DNA from: Neobacillus mesonae
Lineage (GTDB): Bacteria > Bacillota > Bacilli > Bacillales > Cytobacillaceae
Direction: 5' to 3'
Length of the DNA stretch: 54,656 nucleotides
Assembly (NCBI RefSeq): GCF_023715155.1
Contig: NZ_JAMBNQ010000036.1
Coordinates: 1 to 54,656, forward strand
The notes beneath the pieces are model-generated. The model searched no databases and was not told where the DNA came from. It was given only the letters and a program-made list of their open reading frames with translations. The position numbers and the translations under genes were made by a program. Positions 35,640-45,081 of the stretch are shown piece after piece; the stretch's first letter is position 1; each line of letters starts with the position of its first letter.

Positions 35640-35890
35640 AGAAGGGGAGAACACAATCAAAATAATAGTGTAAAAATTATCACTATAAAAAATTAATCAA
35701 TCATTGTTTGTGTAATATATGTTATTTATAATGTTAGTATTAAAATATATGTTAACATTAAGTGTAACATCATAATTGTGTTTTTTGTCAAAATTAACGT
35801 ATATTTATATACTTGTGATGCTCTTATTAAGTTCCGTTACTTCTGACTATTAACTACTGATTTGTTTCGCTTACTGATGAACAGAATAAA
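35640..35890. repeat. AT-rich gap with ATATATGTTA(A/T)-type repeats
   Basis: TGTAATATATGTTATTTATA and TATTAAAATATATGTTAACA follow each other at 35713-35763, within a gene-free gap. They are further copies of the dispersed AT-rich element. Confidence 0.5.
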
Positions 35891-35893
35891 GTT

Positions 35894-35941
35894 GTTAAAT
35901 GAAAAAAAAAGCATCAAATTGATGCTTTTTTTTCATTTAAC
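35894..35941 (-). terminator. near-perfect 24-bp stem terminator
   Basis: GTTAAATGAAAAAAAA with GCATCAA and the matching complement form a stem with a single A bulge and almost no loop. T runs occur on both strands, so it can act in both directions. It overlaps the C-terminal codons of the 555-aa gene. Confidence 0.8.
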
Positions 35942-37581
35942 CATTTTTTCATTTTTTCTAAGTTTTCCTTATATGGACGCTTTATTAGGTTTCTTTCGTA
36001 CCTGGACAAAGTGCTATGTGACATACCTAGTTCATTTGCTGCTTCTACAATGGTTAATCCCCGTTTCTTTCTTTCATCGTGGATGGATTCAGGGGTAACC
36101 CCCTTTTCTTCAATTATCTCTATAGCCGCAGCTGTTTCAGTTTGAGTCATGCCTTTTAGCATGGTCGAAAAATTTACTGTTTCGTAGTCATTGTCATCAA
36201 TTAGCAATATGTCCCGATCATCCCCAATTCCCGTGATTTCAGTAGGTGGGATGATTTGAACACGAGCCTTTAACCAGGTGTTTGCAAACCAATTTCGTTC
36301 CTGCTCAATTTGCTGCTCAATATTCTTTTCTTTATAGCTCCATTCCTTAATAATACCGTCCTGCTGTAAGGTATCTAGAATTTCCTCAAATTGCTCCTTA
36401 ATTCTTGATCCGTACCGCGGATTTACCTCCAAATCCATGACCTTTAGCAGCCCCTTCTCTCCGCCAATGTGATAGGCCCTTAAATAGTCTGCACTCTTTT
36501 GCCGAATTCTCCACTGCCAGGATAAATATCTTGATAATCGTTTGTGGTATTTTTGTTTTGTTGGATGGTATTCTAAAGTCTTTAATGCCAACAGCCCACT
36601 ACTTTTTTGTGAGCCAAATAAAAAGTTCGAGAGCAGTTCCCCTGGACGAATACTGCATTCATATATACCAATCGGCTTCTCTCCACGATAGGCTACCGTA
36701 ACACTATCAACCACAAACAAAGGATTAAATTGCACTCGGCCAATTTCGTCAAAACTTTCTTGGTCCTCATTAATAAATCTTAGATTTTCCCGTTCAATCC
36801 GAATCCATATGGTGGTAAGAGCTGCCAGCCTCTTCATAATATCATCACGTTCTTTTTTTCGGTAAGAGGATTGATAACCGTCAGTTTCCTGTTTTCGTCC
36901 TTGTATTCGACGAAGGTTTAAAGCGTCATCTGTATGGAAATGAATCATTTGGTCTTTATGAGTTGCTTGCTGCATCCATAGAATTGAAACAATATCAAAA
37001 ATATCTGCTGTTAAATCATCCATTGAAGTAATGGCCTGTGAGGTTAAGTTCTTCCATTGTTCAATTGCAGCATGGGACTTCACTTTTAGGTTGGCATTCT
37101 CAGATCTCACCTGGGCAGTCGCTTCAATTGCCTTTTCAGCAATGCGGGCTGTTGGAATTTCTGTAGCGATATCAAATTCATTTTTACTGATTGTTTCTCT
37201 TAATCTATGAAATAATAAAGCTGAACCGGATTCTACAAAATTCTGATTTAACAATGAGTTTATTACTTGTCTATTGTTAGATTTTAAGGAATACTGAGCA
37301 TTTTCCTCCTCTATTATTCGTATATGTGGAAGAACAAACCCTCTTATCTCACTTTTATAGTTAGATGCCCATTTTTCCAAATCCTCAATATTTAATTGAT
37401 GTTCTTTAGTTAAACGATCCATGATAACAATAAACGCTTTTAAGGATTGGCTAGGCTGGAAGTCTTCTTGATTTATCATAAGTTGTCGGATGTCATCATT
37501 CCACTCAACAATCAACTGAGGATAGTCTGGAAAGATCTCCTTTATAACATTTAAAAATTTACTTTGGAGAGTATTTATCAT
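35914..37581 (-). CDS. unknown 555-aa replication- or regulation-like protein with C-terminal HTH
   Basis: A soluble helical N-terminus (1-250) is followed by a central part with winged-helix style sequences: LLALKTLEYHPTKQKYHKRLSRYLSWQWRIRQKSADYLRAY (about 335-375), then a region ending LDTLQQDGIIKEWSYKEKN. This recalls winged-helix plasmid initiator-type proteins. The C-terminus has an XRE-like HTH: RKKRGLTIVEAANELGMSHSTLSRYERNLIKRPY (about 508-541). It overlaps the upstream HTH gene by 4 nt (ATGA). Function is not established; a second replication or control module is possible. Confidence 0.7.
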   Translation of the reverse strand: MINTLQSKFLNVIKEIFPDYPQLIVEWNDDIRQLMINQEDFQPSQSLKAFIVIMDRLTKEHQLNIEDLEKWASNYKSEIRGFVLPHIRIIEEENAQYSLKSNNRQVINSLLNQNFVESGSALLFHRLRETISKNEFDIATEIPTARIAEKAIEATAQVRSENANLKVKSHAAIEQWKNLTSQAITSMDDLTADIFDIVSILWMQQATHKDQMIHFHTDDALNLRRIQGRKQETDGYQSSYRKKERDDIMKRLAALTTIWIRIERENLRFINEDQESFDEIGRVQFNPLFVVDSVTVAYRGEKPIGIYECSIRPGELLSNFLFGSQKSSGLLALKTLEYHPTKQKYHKRLSRYLSWQWRIRQKSADYLRAYHIGGEKGLLKVMDLEVNPRYGSRIKEQFEEILDTLQQDGIIKEWSYKEKNIEQQIEQERNWFANTWLKARVQIIPPTEITGIGDDRDILLIDDNDYETVNFSTMLKGMTQTETAAAIEIIEEKGVTPESIHDERKKRGLTIVEAANELGMSHSTLSRYERNLIKRPYKENLEKMKKWLNEKKASI

Positions 37582-38063
37582 GGTTGTTCATTCCGTCCTT
37601 CCCTAGAGTTTCCTATTGTACAAGAGTAATGTTGAGCGTATTGACCGTAAACTTCCGTCTCCAAAATACCTAATTCATGTAAATAGTTTATGGATTCTAA
37701 AGAAAGGAATTGAATAATCGGTTTTTTTTCTAAAATTATATTTTTTAGCTGTTCAATTTCCTTTTCTAAAAAGACGCTGTAATCACCACTAGATTCTAAG
37801 ATTTCATCAGGTGAATAGCAAGTTTCTTTAATTGGATGATTTTGCTTACATTCATATACAGTCTCACCAGAAATATAATAAGCAGTTATACCGCCCTCTT
37901 TACCAGCTTTGTACCGTTCTATTTGTTTTCTAAACCATATAGGTCCGCTAGATAAATTAACTATTGGTTTAGGTAACACACCACGCGAATGATAAGTAGA
38001 GACCTTTCTCCGATCCCATCCAAGAATTTCAGAAGCTTCCTTTACCCCCACTAAGAAATCCAT
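37578..38063 (-). CDS. HTH protein paired with the 555-aa gene
   Basis: A 161-aa protein with an N-terminal MerR/AlpA-like winged HTH: FLVGVKEASEILGWDRRKVSTYHSRGVLPKPIVNLSSGPIWFRKQIERY (residues 3-51). The rest is helical, including FLEKEIEQLKNIILEKKPIIQFLSLE. GAGGAGATAAAT lies before the ATG. The ATGA overlap with the downstream gene indicates a two-gene operon. Confidence 0.75.
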   Translation of the reverse strand: MDFLVGVKEASEILGWDRRKVSTYHSRGVLPKPIVNLSSGPIWFRKQIERYKAGKEGGITAYYISGETVYECKQNHPIKETCYSPDEILESSGDYSVFLEKEIEQLKNIILEKKPIIQFLSLESINYLHELGILETEVYGQYAQHYSCTIGNSREGRNEQP

Positions 38064-38332
38064 TATTTATCTCCTCATAATATAAAGTATAAGATTATTA
38101 TGAGTTGTAATTGTTGCCTTTGTCAACATTTGTTTTTTTAATCCCCACATTTGATATCTTTATATCTTCCTCAATACGGATCATTAAAAGGTAGGTTGCG
38201 AAAAGGTCAGAAAGATGCGAATTACAACGTTAAGGAAACAGCAATAATATAAAAAAGACCAATTTCTTCTTATTACTATGGAGAATCATTGCGTTACTCC
38301 AGAAAAGCACCATTACTTGAATAACGAAATGA
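38064..38332. other. intergenic, no gene
   Basis: No credible frame or repeat. It carries the promoter region for the HTH/555-aa operon; no clear boxes were assigned. Confidence 0.35.
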
Positions 38333-38360
38333 AAAAGGACTGCCGAAACAGCAATCCAAT
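38333..38360 (-). terminator. terminator of the DHA2 exporter gene
   Basis: On the minus strand, GGATTGC / GCAGTCC (one mismatch) with a TGTTTCG loop is followed by TTTTTC. It lies about 175 nt downstream of the exporter stop. Confidence 0.65.
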
Positions 38361-38535
38361 TGTTTTTTTACTAAAGCACCCGTTAAACATGAACTTTTTA
38401 AATAAAGACCACCTTTTCCCATCACATTCCGCTACTTTAAAACCATAAGTAGATCCAATTTGGGGCTATCGCGGGTGGGGATACTCTTACTTTAACCAAG
38501 TCATCTAATGTTCAAAATTTCATATCGGCCCTACG

Positions 38536-40056
38536 TTAGATGGTTGAATGTGACCCAGGTACTTTCCTAATACCTCTCCTTTGATTAGCTACTTCCCCCT
38601 CTTTTGCATTTTTTCCTGTTCGAATAAAGAATGCCAATATAAAGGCTAAAATAGTTAGATAGGTAGCAACCATAAATGCATCATTAATTCCCATCACCGT
38701 TCCTTGCTTAACAGCCATCGCCATATGAACTTTATCCGTGGGAGAAATATGATTTTGACTCATAATCGATTGAAAATGGCTTTTCCCTTGATTGGTCATG
38801 ATGGAGACAAAAAAAGCCAATCCGACAGCCCCAGCAACCATCCTTAATGTGTTAATCATAGCAGTACCATATTTATTCAAACTAATCCCTAGGTCATTAA
38901 GACCTGCTGTAAAGATTGGCATCATTAGAAGGGATATACCAAACATTCTTATCGTATAAACCCATAAAACATAAGAAAAGGCTGTATTGGTTTGAAGCTT
39001 TGTCAGACCGTAGGTGGTAATAATCGTAATCGCTAAGCCGATAATGGCTAACCACCTTGCCCCATATCGGTCAAAAAGTTTTCCAGTAATTGGTGACATA
39101 ACACCCATCACCACTCCGCCAGGCAAGAGCAATAGGCCAGCTTCCATAGGACTAAAGCCATGGACATTTTGCATATAGATAGGCGTTAAAATCATGCCTG
39201 AGAACATGGCCATTGTAATAATAACATTAATGAGAGTAGTTAACGAAAACATCTTATATTTGAAAATCCTGAATTCTAAAATGGGATAATCTACCGTTAG
39301 TTGCCGCCATACAAACAAGATCAAACTTACCCCACCGATAATAAACAAAGTAACAATCTCTGGGTCTCCCCAGCCCTTTGTTCCTGCAATTGAAAAAGCA
39401 TAAAGTAAACCGCCAAATCCAATCGTTGATAAAATCACACCCAGTACATCAAGCTTTGGCCGACTGGTTTCCGTAACATTTTTCACAAAGAAAATAGCCA
39501 AAATAAAGTCAATAAAAGCAATCGGTGCAATAACATAAAACATTACATGCCAGGAATAGGTTTGGATCATCCAGCCGGCCCATGTCGGTCCTATCGCCGG
39601 TGCGAAATTTAGAGCGACCCCAAATATCCCCATGGCAAACCCTCTTCGCTCTATTGGAAATATCGTAAAAATAACATTCGTAATTAATGGAAAAAGAATT
39701 CCTGCGCCAATAGCCTGAACAACCCTCCCTACTAAGATAACGGAGAAGGCAGGTGCCACCGCACATATAATGGTTCCAATTGAGAAAATGCCCATTGAAA
39801 ACAAAAATAATTGTCTAGTTGTAAATCGTTGCATTAAAAAGGCAGTAATCGGAATAACAATACCGTTTGTTAATAAGAAAATAGTACTTAACCAGTTGGC
39901 AGTATCTGCTGAAACTTTAAAGGAATTCATAATTGGGGGCAGAGCCACATTAATAACGGTTTGATTTAAAAATGCTACAAAGCCACCGGCCAGCATAACT
40001 GTAAAAATGGGTATTATTCGGAGTGGCTGCGTTGATTTTTTTTCTTCGGCTGACAA
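38536..40056 (-). CDS. DHA2-family MFS multidrug exporter (EmrB/QacA type)
   Basis: A 506-aa, 14-TM proton-coupled exporter. Features: LNQTVINVALPPIM in TM1, VVQAIGAGILFPL with the following NVIF (motif B region), NFAPAIGPTWAGWMIQ (motif C, antiporter) and GKLFDRYGARW (motif A repeat). The family exports drugs, dyes or lipids; the substrate cannot be inferred. Start at TTG 40056 with AGAGGGGG upstream. No TetR- or MarR-type regulator is adjacent, which is unusual for this family. Confidence 0.92.
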   Translation of the reverse strand: MSAEEKKSTQPLRIIPIFTVMLAGGFVAFLNQTVINVALPPIMNSFKVSADTANWLSTIFLLTNGIVIPITAFLMQRFTTRQLFLFSMGIFSIGTIICAVAPAFSVILVGRVVQAIGAGILFPLITNVIFTIFPIERRGFAMGIFGVALNFAPAIGPTWAGWMIQTYSWHVMFYVIAPIAFIDFILAIFFVKNVTETSRPKLDVLGVILSTIGFGGLLYAFSIAGTKGWGDPEIVTLFIIGGVSLILFVWRQLTVDYPILEFRIFKYKMFSLTTLINVIITMAMFSGMILTPIYMQNVHGFSPMEAGLLLLPGGVVMGVMSPITGKLFDRYGARWLAIIGLAITIITTYGLTKLQTNTAFSYVLWVYTIRMFGISLLMMPIFTAGLNDLGISLNKYGTAMINTLRMVAGAVGLAFFVSIMTNQGKSHFQSIMSQNHISPTDKVHMAMAVKQGTVMGINDAFMVATYLTILAFILAFFIRTGKNAKEGEVANQRRGIRKVPGSHSTI

Positions 40057-40440
40057 GTAAATTCCCCCTCTTTGTATTTTGTATTATTCCTTAAGTAAAT
40101 GATTATATAAACGAAAGCCTAAAGTTTCTCTAGACTTTATCGTGAGATAAGAAGGAAAACTTGTAATGAAATATTCTTGCTTTTCCTGTAGTAAGGAAAG
40201 CTTTTAAATTGTTTATTTACCGTTTATTATTATAAATTGTGTCAATAAGTTCCCAAAGAATTTTGCTTCGAATAAATAAACCAGTACCTACTCTAATCTT
40301 TAAAGTTCAGATCCATTTTCTTCAATATGTTAATCAAGAATATTGCTCTTTAATGGAATAATATGATTTTATTTTTAAAGCCCGATTATCCAGATACTTA
40401 TAAGAAAGCTAGCCATATTGGCAATTAAAAAGATCTCATT
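40057..40440. other. promoter region and gap between exporter and iterons
   Basis: AT-rich with no gene. It holds the upstream region of the exporter gene and runs into the iteron array. No boxes were assigned. Confidence 0.35.
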
Positions 40441-41327
40441 TGACGTTTCCTCTCACAATCTGCACATAACTTTTCCCGTTAAAAAATTATTCCACCATAA
40501 TTATAAGCAGTAGTTTTAAATAAAATGTAGTTGTGCATTTTAGGTTTTATATTTTTCCTTGTATGACGGTTTCTTTCACAATGTGCACATTTTTTAAGTT
40601 AAGATGTTCAGTATCAGTTTGTTCCTTGCGGCGTTTTTGAAATCATTCCTGTATCTTGCACACAGAACTTTTTCTTCCTATGACGTTTCCCTTCACAATG
40701 TGCACAATTATCTTTAACGCTCAACATAACAATTGGCCCGCCTTCCACCGTTTATGAAAGCTAAATGTAAATTGTACATAAGAGATAACACCTTCTCTAT
40801 GACGCCTCGATTAACAATGTGCACTTTAATAGTAATACCTATTGAGACAATTTCAATTACTTGTACCAACTTTCAACACAGTACATTTACTTGCACACTA
40901 TTCTTAAGGTAATCACTATCTATGACGATTCCTATCACACAAAACCAACAATACATATGTGCATCTTATAGTTTTTATGACGCTAGCACTCACAATGTGC
41001 ACGCACCCATGATAGAACTACATTTCTCTGTCAGTATATAAGACATAAATAAACAAAAAAAATAACGTATATTCCCAAATAAAGCTAAAATCATGCACAA
41101 TTTTAGCTGCACATTGTTTAAATATGAGAAAAAATGACGTTTCCTCTCACACAAACTTGCACAGTATGGTGTACAGATATTTAGCTTTTTCTTTTCCTAT
41201 TAGTAGCACTTCATGGTGAAAAGGTTGATATATCAGCATTTCTCTACATTTATTGAATTGAAAGGCATTGACGTTTCCTCTCACAATGTGCATGTTTTTC
41301 AAAAAAACGTGACGTTTCCTCTCACAT
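40441..41327 (+). repeat. long-period iteron array, putative origin of replication
   Basis: A 26-bp unit TGACGTTTCCTCTCACAATG then TGCACA occurs nine times in direct orientation at 40441, 40564, 40681, 40800, 40923 (interrupted), 40978, 41135 (altered 3' part), 41269 and 41310 (5' part only). The first five copies are 117-123 bp apart. About 25-30 bp before copies 2-5 lies an extra TTGYRCA word. The last copy ends 152 bp before the initiator gene. Direct repeats next to an initiator gene are the hallmark of iteron-controlled theta origins, but usual iterons are about 20 bp apart. Confidence 0.8.
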
Positions 41328-41479
41328 AAAATTTTTTCGAATTTTTTCCAACCCCTTGTCCTGCAAGGGATTGAAGTGCTTTGTGCAACTTTTAAAATCC
41401 TCTAATAAAGGGCGTAATTTCCTCCAATTCCACTTTGCTATAATTCAAACTAGGAAAATAGATGAGAGGAGGGGCCTAA

Positions 41480-42598
41480 ATGGAGAAAAAAATACGAATC
41501 GACGGATTTAGAATGCATCATGCCATATTAGAAGAATTCCGTTTTCTTCGTGATGAATCCTTTGAGCGTCCGGCTGCCTCTTCCTACGTTGTCTATTTGA
41601 CCATGTTAAAGCAATTGCATGTTGAACAAAACCAACGCGGTATATTAAAAGAATACAATCTTTCTTTCTGGGCAAAGAAGCTTGGAATCTCATACTCTAC
41701 CCTTTGGGGAGGTAAGAAATTTTTAGAAAAGCATCATTTTGTAAAAGAGGAGATTCACGAGGGATTGCCTGTTTTGGTATTAAAGGATGTTGAAAAGTAT
41801 AATACTCCTGAACGTAATGGGGGGGTGCTTAACTACTTAATCATTCCACATGCTCTATTTGATACAAATATCTTAGCTGAATTTGTACGTACGTCAAATC
41901 CAGAAGGCATTGAACTTCTTTTATCCCTACTTAACCAATTTCGAACTGGCATGTCTTTCAGCAAATCAGGTAAAGTGGAAAAAATAACACAAGAGCGAAC
42001 AATGAAAACACTTAAATCCCAACTAAATAAAAATGCAAAAGGTGTCCGTAAAATTTTAAGCGTTTTAGAGGCTCTATTTTCGATTGAGTATTCCGGAATT
42101 GAACTTCGAGGGAAACAATTGTGGATAAAGAAAGTTTCCTTTTCCTTAAAGCCTGAATGCGTAGCAGAGAACACAGATGAATTTAATGTTAACCCTCTCA
42201 TGGCTAAATTAGCAAATGAGCTTACATACTTTTTAGATGGCCATCAAGTAAAATATAAACCTAGAGATCAAATAGACGTTATGATTTCTTTTAAGCAAGA
42301 GGTTGTAAGTAAACTAAACTATCTCTTAGATGAAGATAAAGAGAACTTTACAGTACGTGATCGTTTAATAAAAAAGATTTTTTTAGAAACAATGGATCAG
42401 ATTGGAACTTACATACATACAGAAGTGGATAGAAAAGGATCCTTCCACTTTTACTCTATTGGTGCCTTCTTCAGAATGGCTTTCAGAAGATATCTTCCAG
42501 AGGCTTTAAAAAAGGTTCCATACGACCTAATCCATGAAGCTAAAATTAGAGAATTTACCGTGAAAGGTCAAGTTCCAACACTTTACAGTATAATTTAA
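41480..42598 (+). CDS. putative plasmid replication initiator
   Basis: A 372-aa soluble protein. The N-terminal part (HHAILEEFRFLRDESFERPAASSYVVYLTMLKQLH, then YNLSFWAKKLGISYSTLWGGKKFLEKHHFVKEE) looks like a winged-helix replication protein of large Bacillus plasmids, and the rest is helical. GGAGGGGCC lies upstream of ATG 41480. The strongest support is position: nine direct iterons end 152 bp upstream. A RepM-like initiator from Bacillus megaterium plasmids is a possible relative (memory only). Which family it belongs to is open. Confidence 0.75.
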   Translation: MEKKIRIDGFRMHHAILEEFRFLRDESFERPAASSYVVYLTMLKQLHVEQNQRGILKEYNLSFWAKKLGISYSTLWGGKKFLEKHHFVKEEIHEGLPVLVLKDVEKYNTPERNGGVLNYLIIPHALFDTNILAEFVRTSNPEGIELLLSLLNQFRTGMSFSKSGKVEKITQERTMKTLKSQLNKNAKGVRKILSVLEALFSIEYSGIELRGKQLWIKKVSFSLKPECVAENTDEFNVNPLMAKLANELTYFLDGHQVKYKPRDQIDVMISFKQEVVSKLNYLLDEDKENFTVRDRLIKKIFLETMDQIGTYIHTEVDRKGSFHFYSIGAFFRMAFRRYLPEALKKVPYDLIHEAKIREFTVKGQVPTLYSII

Positions 42599-42674
42599 TA
42601 ATAAAAATCAGCCTTGTGAAAAAATTAATGTTTCAGAAGGCTATTCGTGTTAGTAAAAATAAACATATATAAAA
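42599..42674 (+). other. rep 3' flank with weak hairpin
   Basis: AGCCTT (42610) / AAGGCT (42637) enclose GAAA and TTTC, giving a stem of moderate strength without a T tail. It is a possible terminator of the initiator gene. Confidence 0.35.
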
Positions 42675-43056
42675 TTGCATAATTAAAAATGTATTCCTTC
42701 TACATTCCTTTTCTAATCTTTAGCTAGATTTTCGAAAGGGAATAATTTTTTGCATTTATCATGTTCCGAATAATTACTTGTGAATTAGTGAATATAAAAA
42801 TTATAAATCTGTGAATATGTAATTAATTCAAAAGAAACCTTGTATTTATGTGCATTTTATTTTTGAATCTATGTGAAATTGTGAAAACTTTGGTATTGCT
42901 ATACTCTAAGGTTGCCGAATCCCTTACTCCCCAACGGATAAGCCGTTCTTCCGTTAAATGCTTATTAGTTTTGTCTTTTTATTATATTTTGGTTTTTTTA
43001 TTAATATTGATTTTTTTACTAAATATGTTTTTTACGATATTAGATATTTGATTTCA
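42675..43056. repeat. copy 1 of a diverged tandem duplication
   Basis: About 382 bp, collinear with copy 2 at 43088-43465 (offset 413 bp). Matching blocks include TTGCATAATTAAA, CGAAAGGGAATAATTT, AATTACTTGTGAATTAGT, ATATAAAAATTATAAA, TTATGTGCATTTTATTTTT and GGTATT followed by TTTGTCTTTTTATT. A 67-codon frame at 42848-43051 starts MCILFLNLCEIVK, with no clear ribosome site. Not a recognised element. Confidence 0.75.
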
Positions 43057-43087
43057 TGAATCATGCTAATTAGTACATTTTAAAGAT

Positions 43088-43465
43088 TTGCATAATTAAA
43101 CAATTATTCCTTCTCAATTCTTTTTTAATCACTTACTGTTTTTATCGAAAGGGAATAATTTGTTTGCATACATATTCCGACTAATTACTTGTGAATTAGT
43201 AGATATAAAAATTATAAAGTTGTGAGTATGTAACTAGTTCAAAAGAAGCCTTGATAATTATGTGCATTTTATTTTTCAAGCTCTCTGGTATTGTGCAAAT
43301 TTTGGTATTACAATACTCCAAGATTGCCCAATACTTTACTACCAAACGGATAAACCGGTCCTCCATTAAACGCTTATTAATTTTGTCTTTTTATTTTATT
43401 TGGTTCTTTTAATAATATTGTTTTTTTATTAAATATGTTTTTTAAGATATAAATTATTTGATTTA
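43088..43465. repeat. copy 2 of the diverged tandem duplication
   Basis: About 378 bp, the second copy of the unit. It has the same block order as copy 1 and a parallel frame starting MCILFFKLSGIVQILVLQYSK, with many conservative changes relative to copy 1. It lies directly before the CBO0543 remnant. Confidence 0.75.
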
Positions 43466-43538
43466 CTCTGAGTATGTTGTTTATAAAATTTATACTTGTT
43501 GGAAAGTATAGTATTAATCTTTCTAAAGGAATGAAATT

Positions 43539-44042
43539 ATGTATATTTTAATAAACGCACTCTATATCATAGCAGGGATAATATGGGGCAATTTGAGAAA
43601 TTGGAAAAGGTATTATCCATCCATTTTATATTTAATTATTGGAGATCTTTTATATAATTTTTACTTTATAAAAAACCGATGTGGATTTTCCACGACTTAA
43701 TCCTACCTAATCATACAATGATTACAATTTTAGCTATGGTTCTATGTTACTCTGCAACTGTATTAATATACCTAGGAAGGTTTCCTGAAGGATGGAAAAA
43801 ACGGTTATTATGGTTTTTGTTATGGGTATGTATATATAGGTGCAGAGTATTTTAACAATAAACTTGGATTTATTACATATCATAATGGATGGAATATGTG
43901 GTGGTCGGTTTTATTTACAGGTATTATTTTTTTTATTTTGCCTATACATCACAAAAGACCTCTGGCAGCTTGGCTATTATCAATAATAATTATTGTATCG
44001 TTGTTAAATATTTTTGATGTGAAAATTGGTGAAATGAAATAA
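43539..44042 (+). pseudogene. CBO0543-family gene with two frameshifts
   Basis: From ATG 43539 (AAAGGAATG upstream), the protein reads MYILINALYIIAGIIWGN and stays hydrophobic. Near 43677 one A is missing from a poly-A run; the restored frame gives PMWIFHDLILPNHTMI. Near 43827 an extra G shifts the frame; restoring it gives WYVYIGAEYFNNKLGF. The family mark HNGWNMWWS then follows, and the frame ends at 44042 (GEMK). Together these give about 166 aa, normal for CBO0543. Both breaks are single-base homopolymer changes. Confidence 0.8.
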
Positions 44043-44179
44043 ATTGCATTTTTAATTCTTGATTATACAGATTTGATTACAATCAATACAATAAATGGAA
44101 AGGCGCATTTATTGTATAAGTAGCAACTTGTAAATCCCTATTAGTTAAACTAAGTACGCTTAGGTGGTGTAAATAATCG

Positions 44180-44644
44180 ATGTGGTTCCTTATACTTTCC
44201 GCACTTGTATTTAGTTTATATTCCATTTTTATGCCAAAAAAATTAACACCAATTGAGATATTCTCCACTATATTCTTTGCGGCAACTTTGCAAGATAACG
44301 TAGATGTTTATCTGGATTTAAAATTAAATCTATATGGGTATTTCACAAAAGGCCCCCAATGGTCTGCCTTAATAGCTATTATAGGGATTTATCCCGCAAT
44401 CACCACAATTTTTCTAAATTACTATCCTTTTCACAAAAAAGTGATATATAAACTAGGATATATATTTGGTTGGAGTGGATTTGCAGTTCTTTATGAATTT
44501 GCAGCTGTAAAATCAGGTTATTTCTATCATAATGGGTGGAATTACTGGTACTCTGCCTTTTGCTATCCAGCTCTCTTCTATCTTCTTGCATTTATTTTAA
44601 AATTAGTTCGAAAGTTTGTTAGACAGTCGAACAATATGGTCTAG
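44180..44644 (+). CDS. CBO0543-family membrane protein
   Basis: A 154-aa protein with four to five transmembrane segments. The signature YFYHNGWNYWYSAFCYPALF near residues 113-132 matches the family's HNGWN-x-W/YS motif, and IPMKKLTPIEIF-type loops also fit. GGTGGTG lies upstream of the ATG. It is intact and follows the broken paralogue at 43.5 kb, so these two look like a duplicated pair. Confidence 0.8.
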   Translation: MWFLILSALVFSLYSIFMPKKLTPIEIFSTIFFAATLQDNVDVYLDLKLNLYGYFTKGPQWSALIAIIGIYPAITTIFLNYYPFHKKVIYKLGYIFGWSGFAVLYEFAAVKSGYFYHNGWNYWYSAFCYPALFYLLAFILKLVRKFVRQSNNMV

Positions 44645-44985
44645 GATTATGAAATCGACTATACAAACTAAAGATTGTAGATTGCACTTCTATTTTCAAG
44701 GAGGCCCATTAGTGAGTGATTATAGCCTTCCATTAGTTCGATTACTGTTGAAGTATATTTTTTTTATCATAAGAACTTAGCATATATCAGTTTCATATGG
44801 TTCCATTTATGTTTTACTTGGAACGCTTTGTTGTGGATTCGAAAATACCTAAAGTTTCTTTTTTTATTACTTTTTAAAAATGATACCAGGAACTTATTTT
44901 GCATCTACAGAGGGTAAGGATAGTGAAGGAAAGAATTAAATAAGGGGGTATGACAACTAAATTGTTACACTTCCTGACACTAATC
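44645..44985. other. intergenic, possible gene tail
   Basis: A frame ending MIPGTYFASTEGKDSEGKN (stop near 44940) could be the C-terminal end of a lost gene. No start or domain supports it. Confidence 0.3.
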
Positions 44986-45031
44986 AAAAAGAAGATAAAC
45001 CCTAGATGTTAAAGGAATTCATCTTCTTTTT
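44986..45031. terminator. bidirectional terminator
   Basis: AAAAAGAAGAT (44986-44996) pairs with ATCTTCTTTTT (45021-45031). A and T runs at the stem ends allow termination on both strands. It lies between the CBO0543 gene and the siderophore-binding lipoprotein gene. Confidence 0.8.
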
Positions 45032-45081
45032 GTTATGAATGGTATTTGTCTACAGCTTCACAGGTAGACCTTTTAAGTGTA

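Noticed and set aside
40441..41327. CRISPR array
   Set aside because: The repeat is variable, spacers are about 95 bp and unequal, no cas genes lie nearby, and the array precedes an initiator gene.
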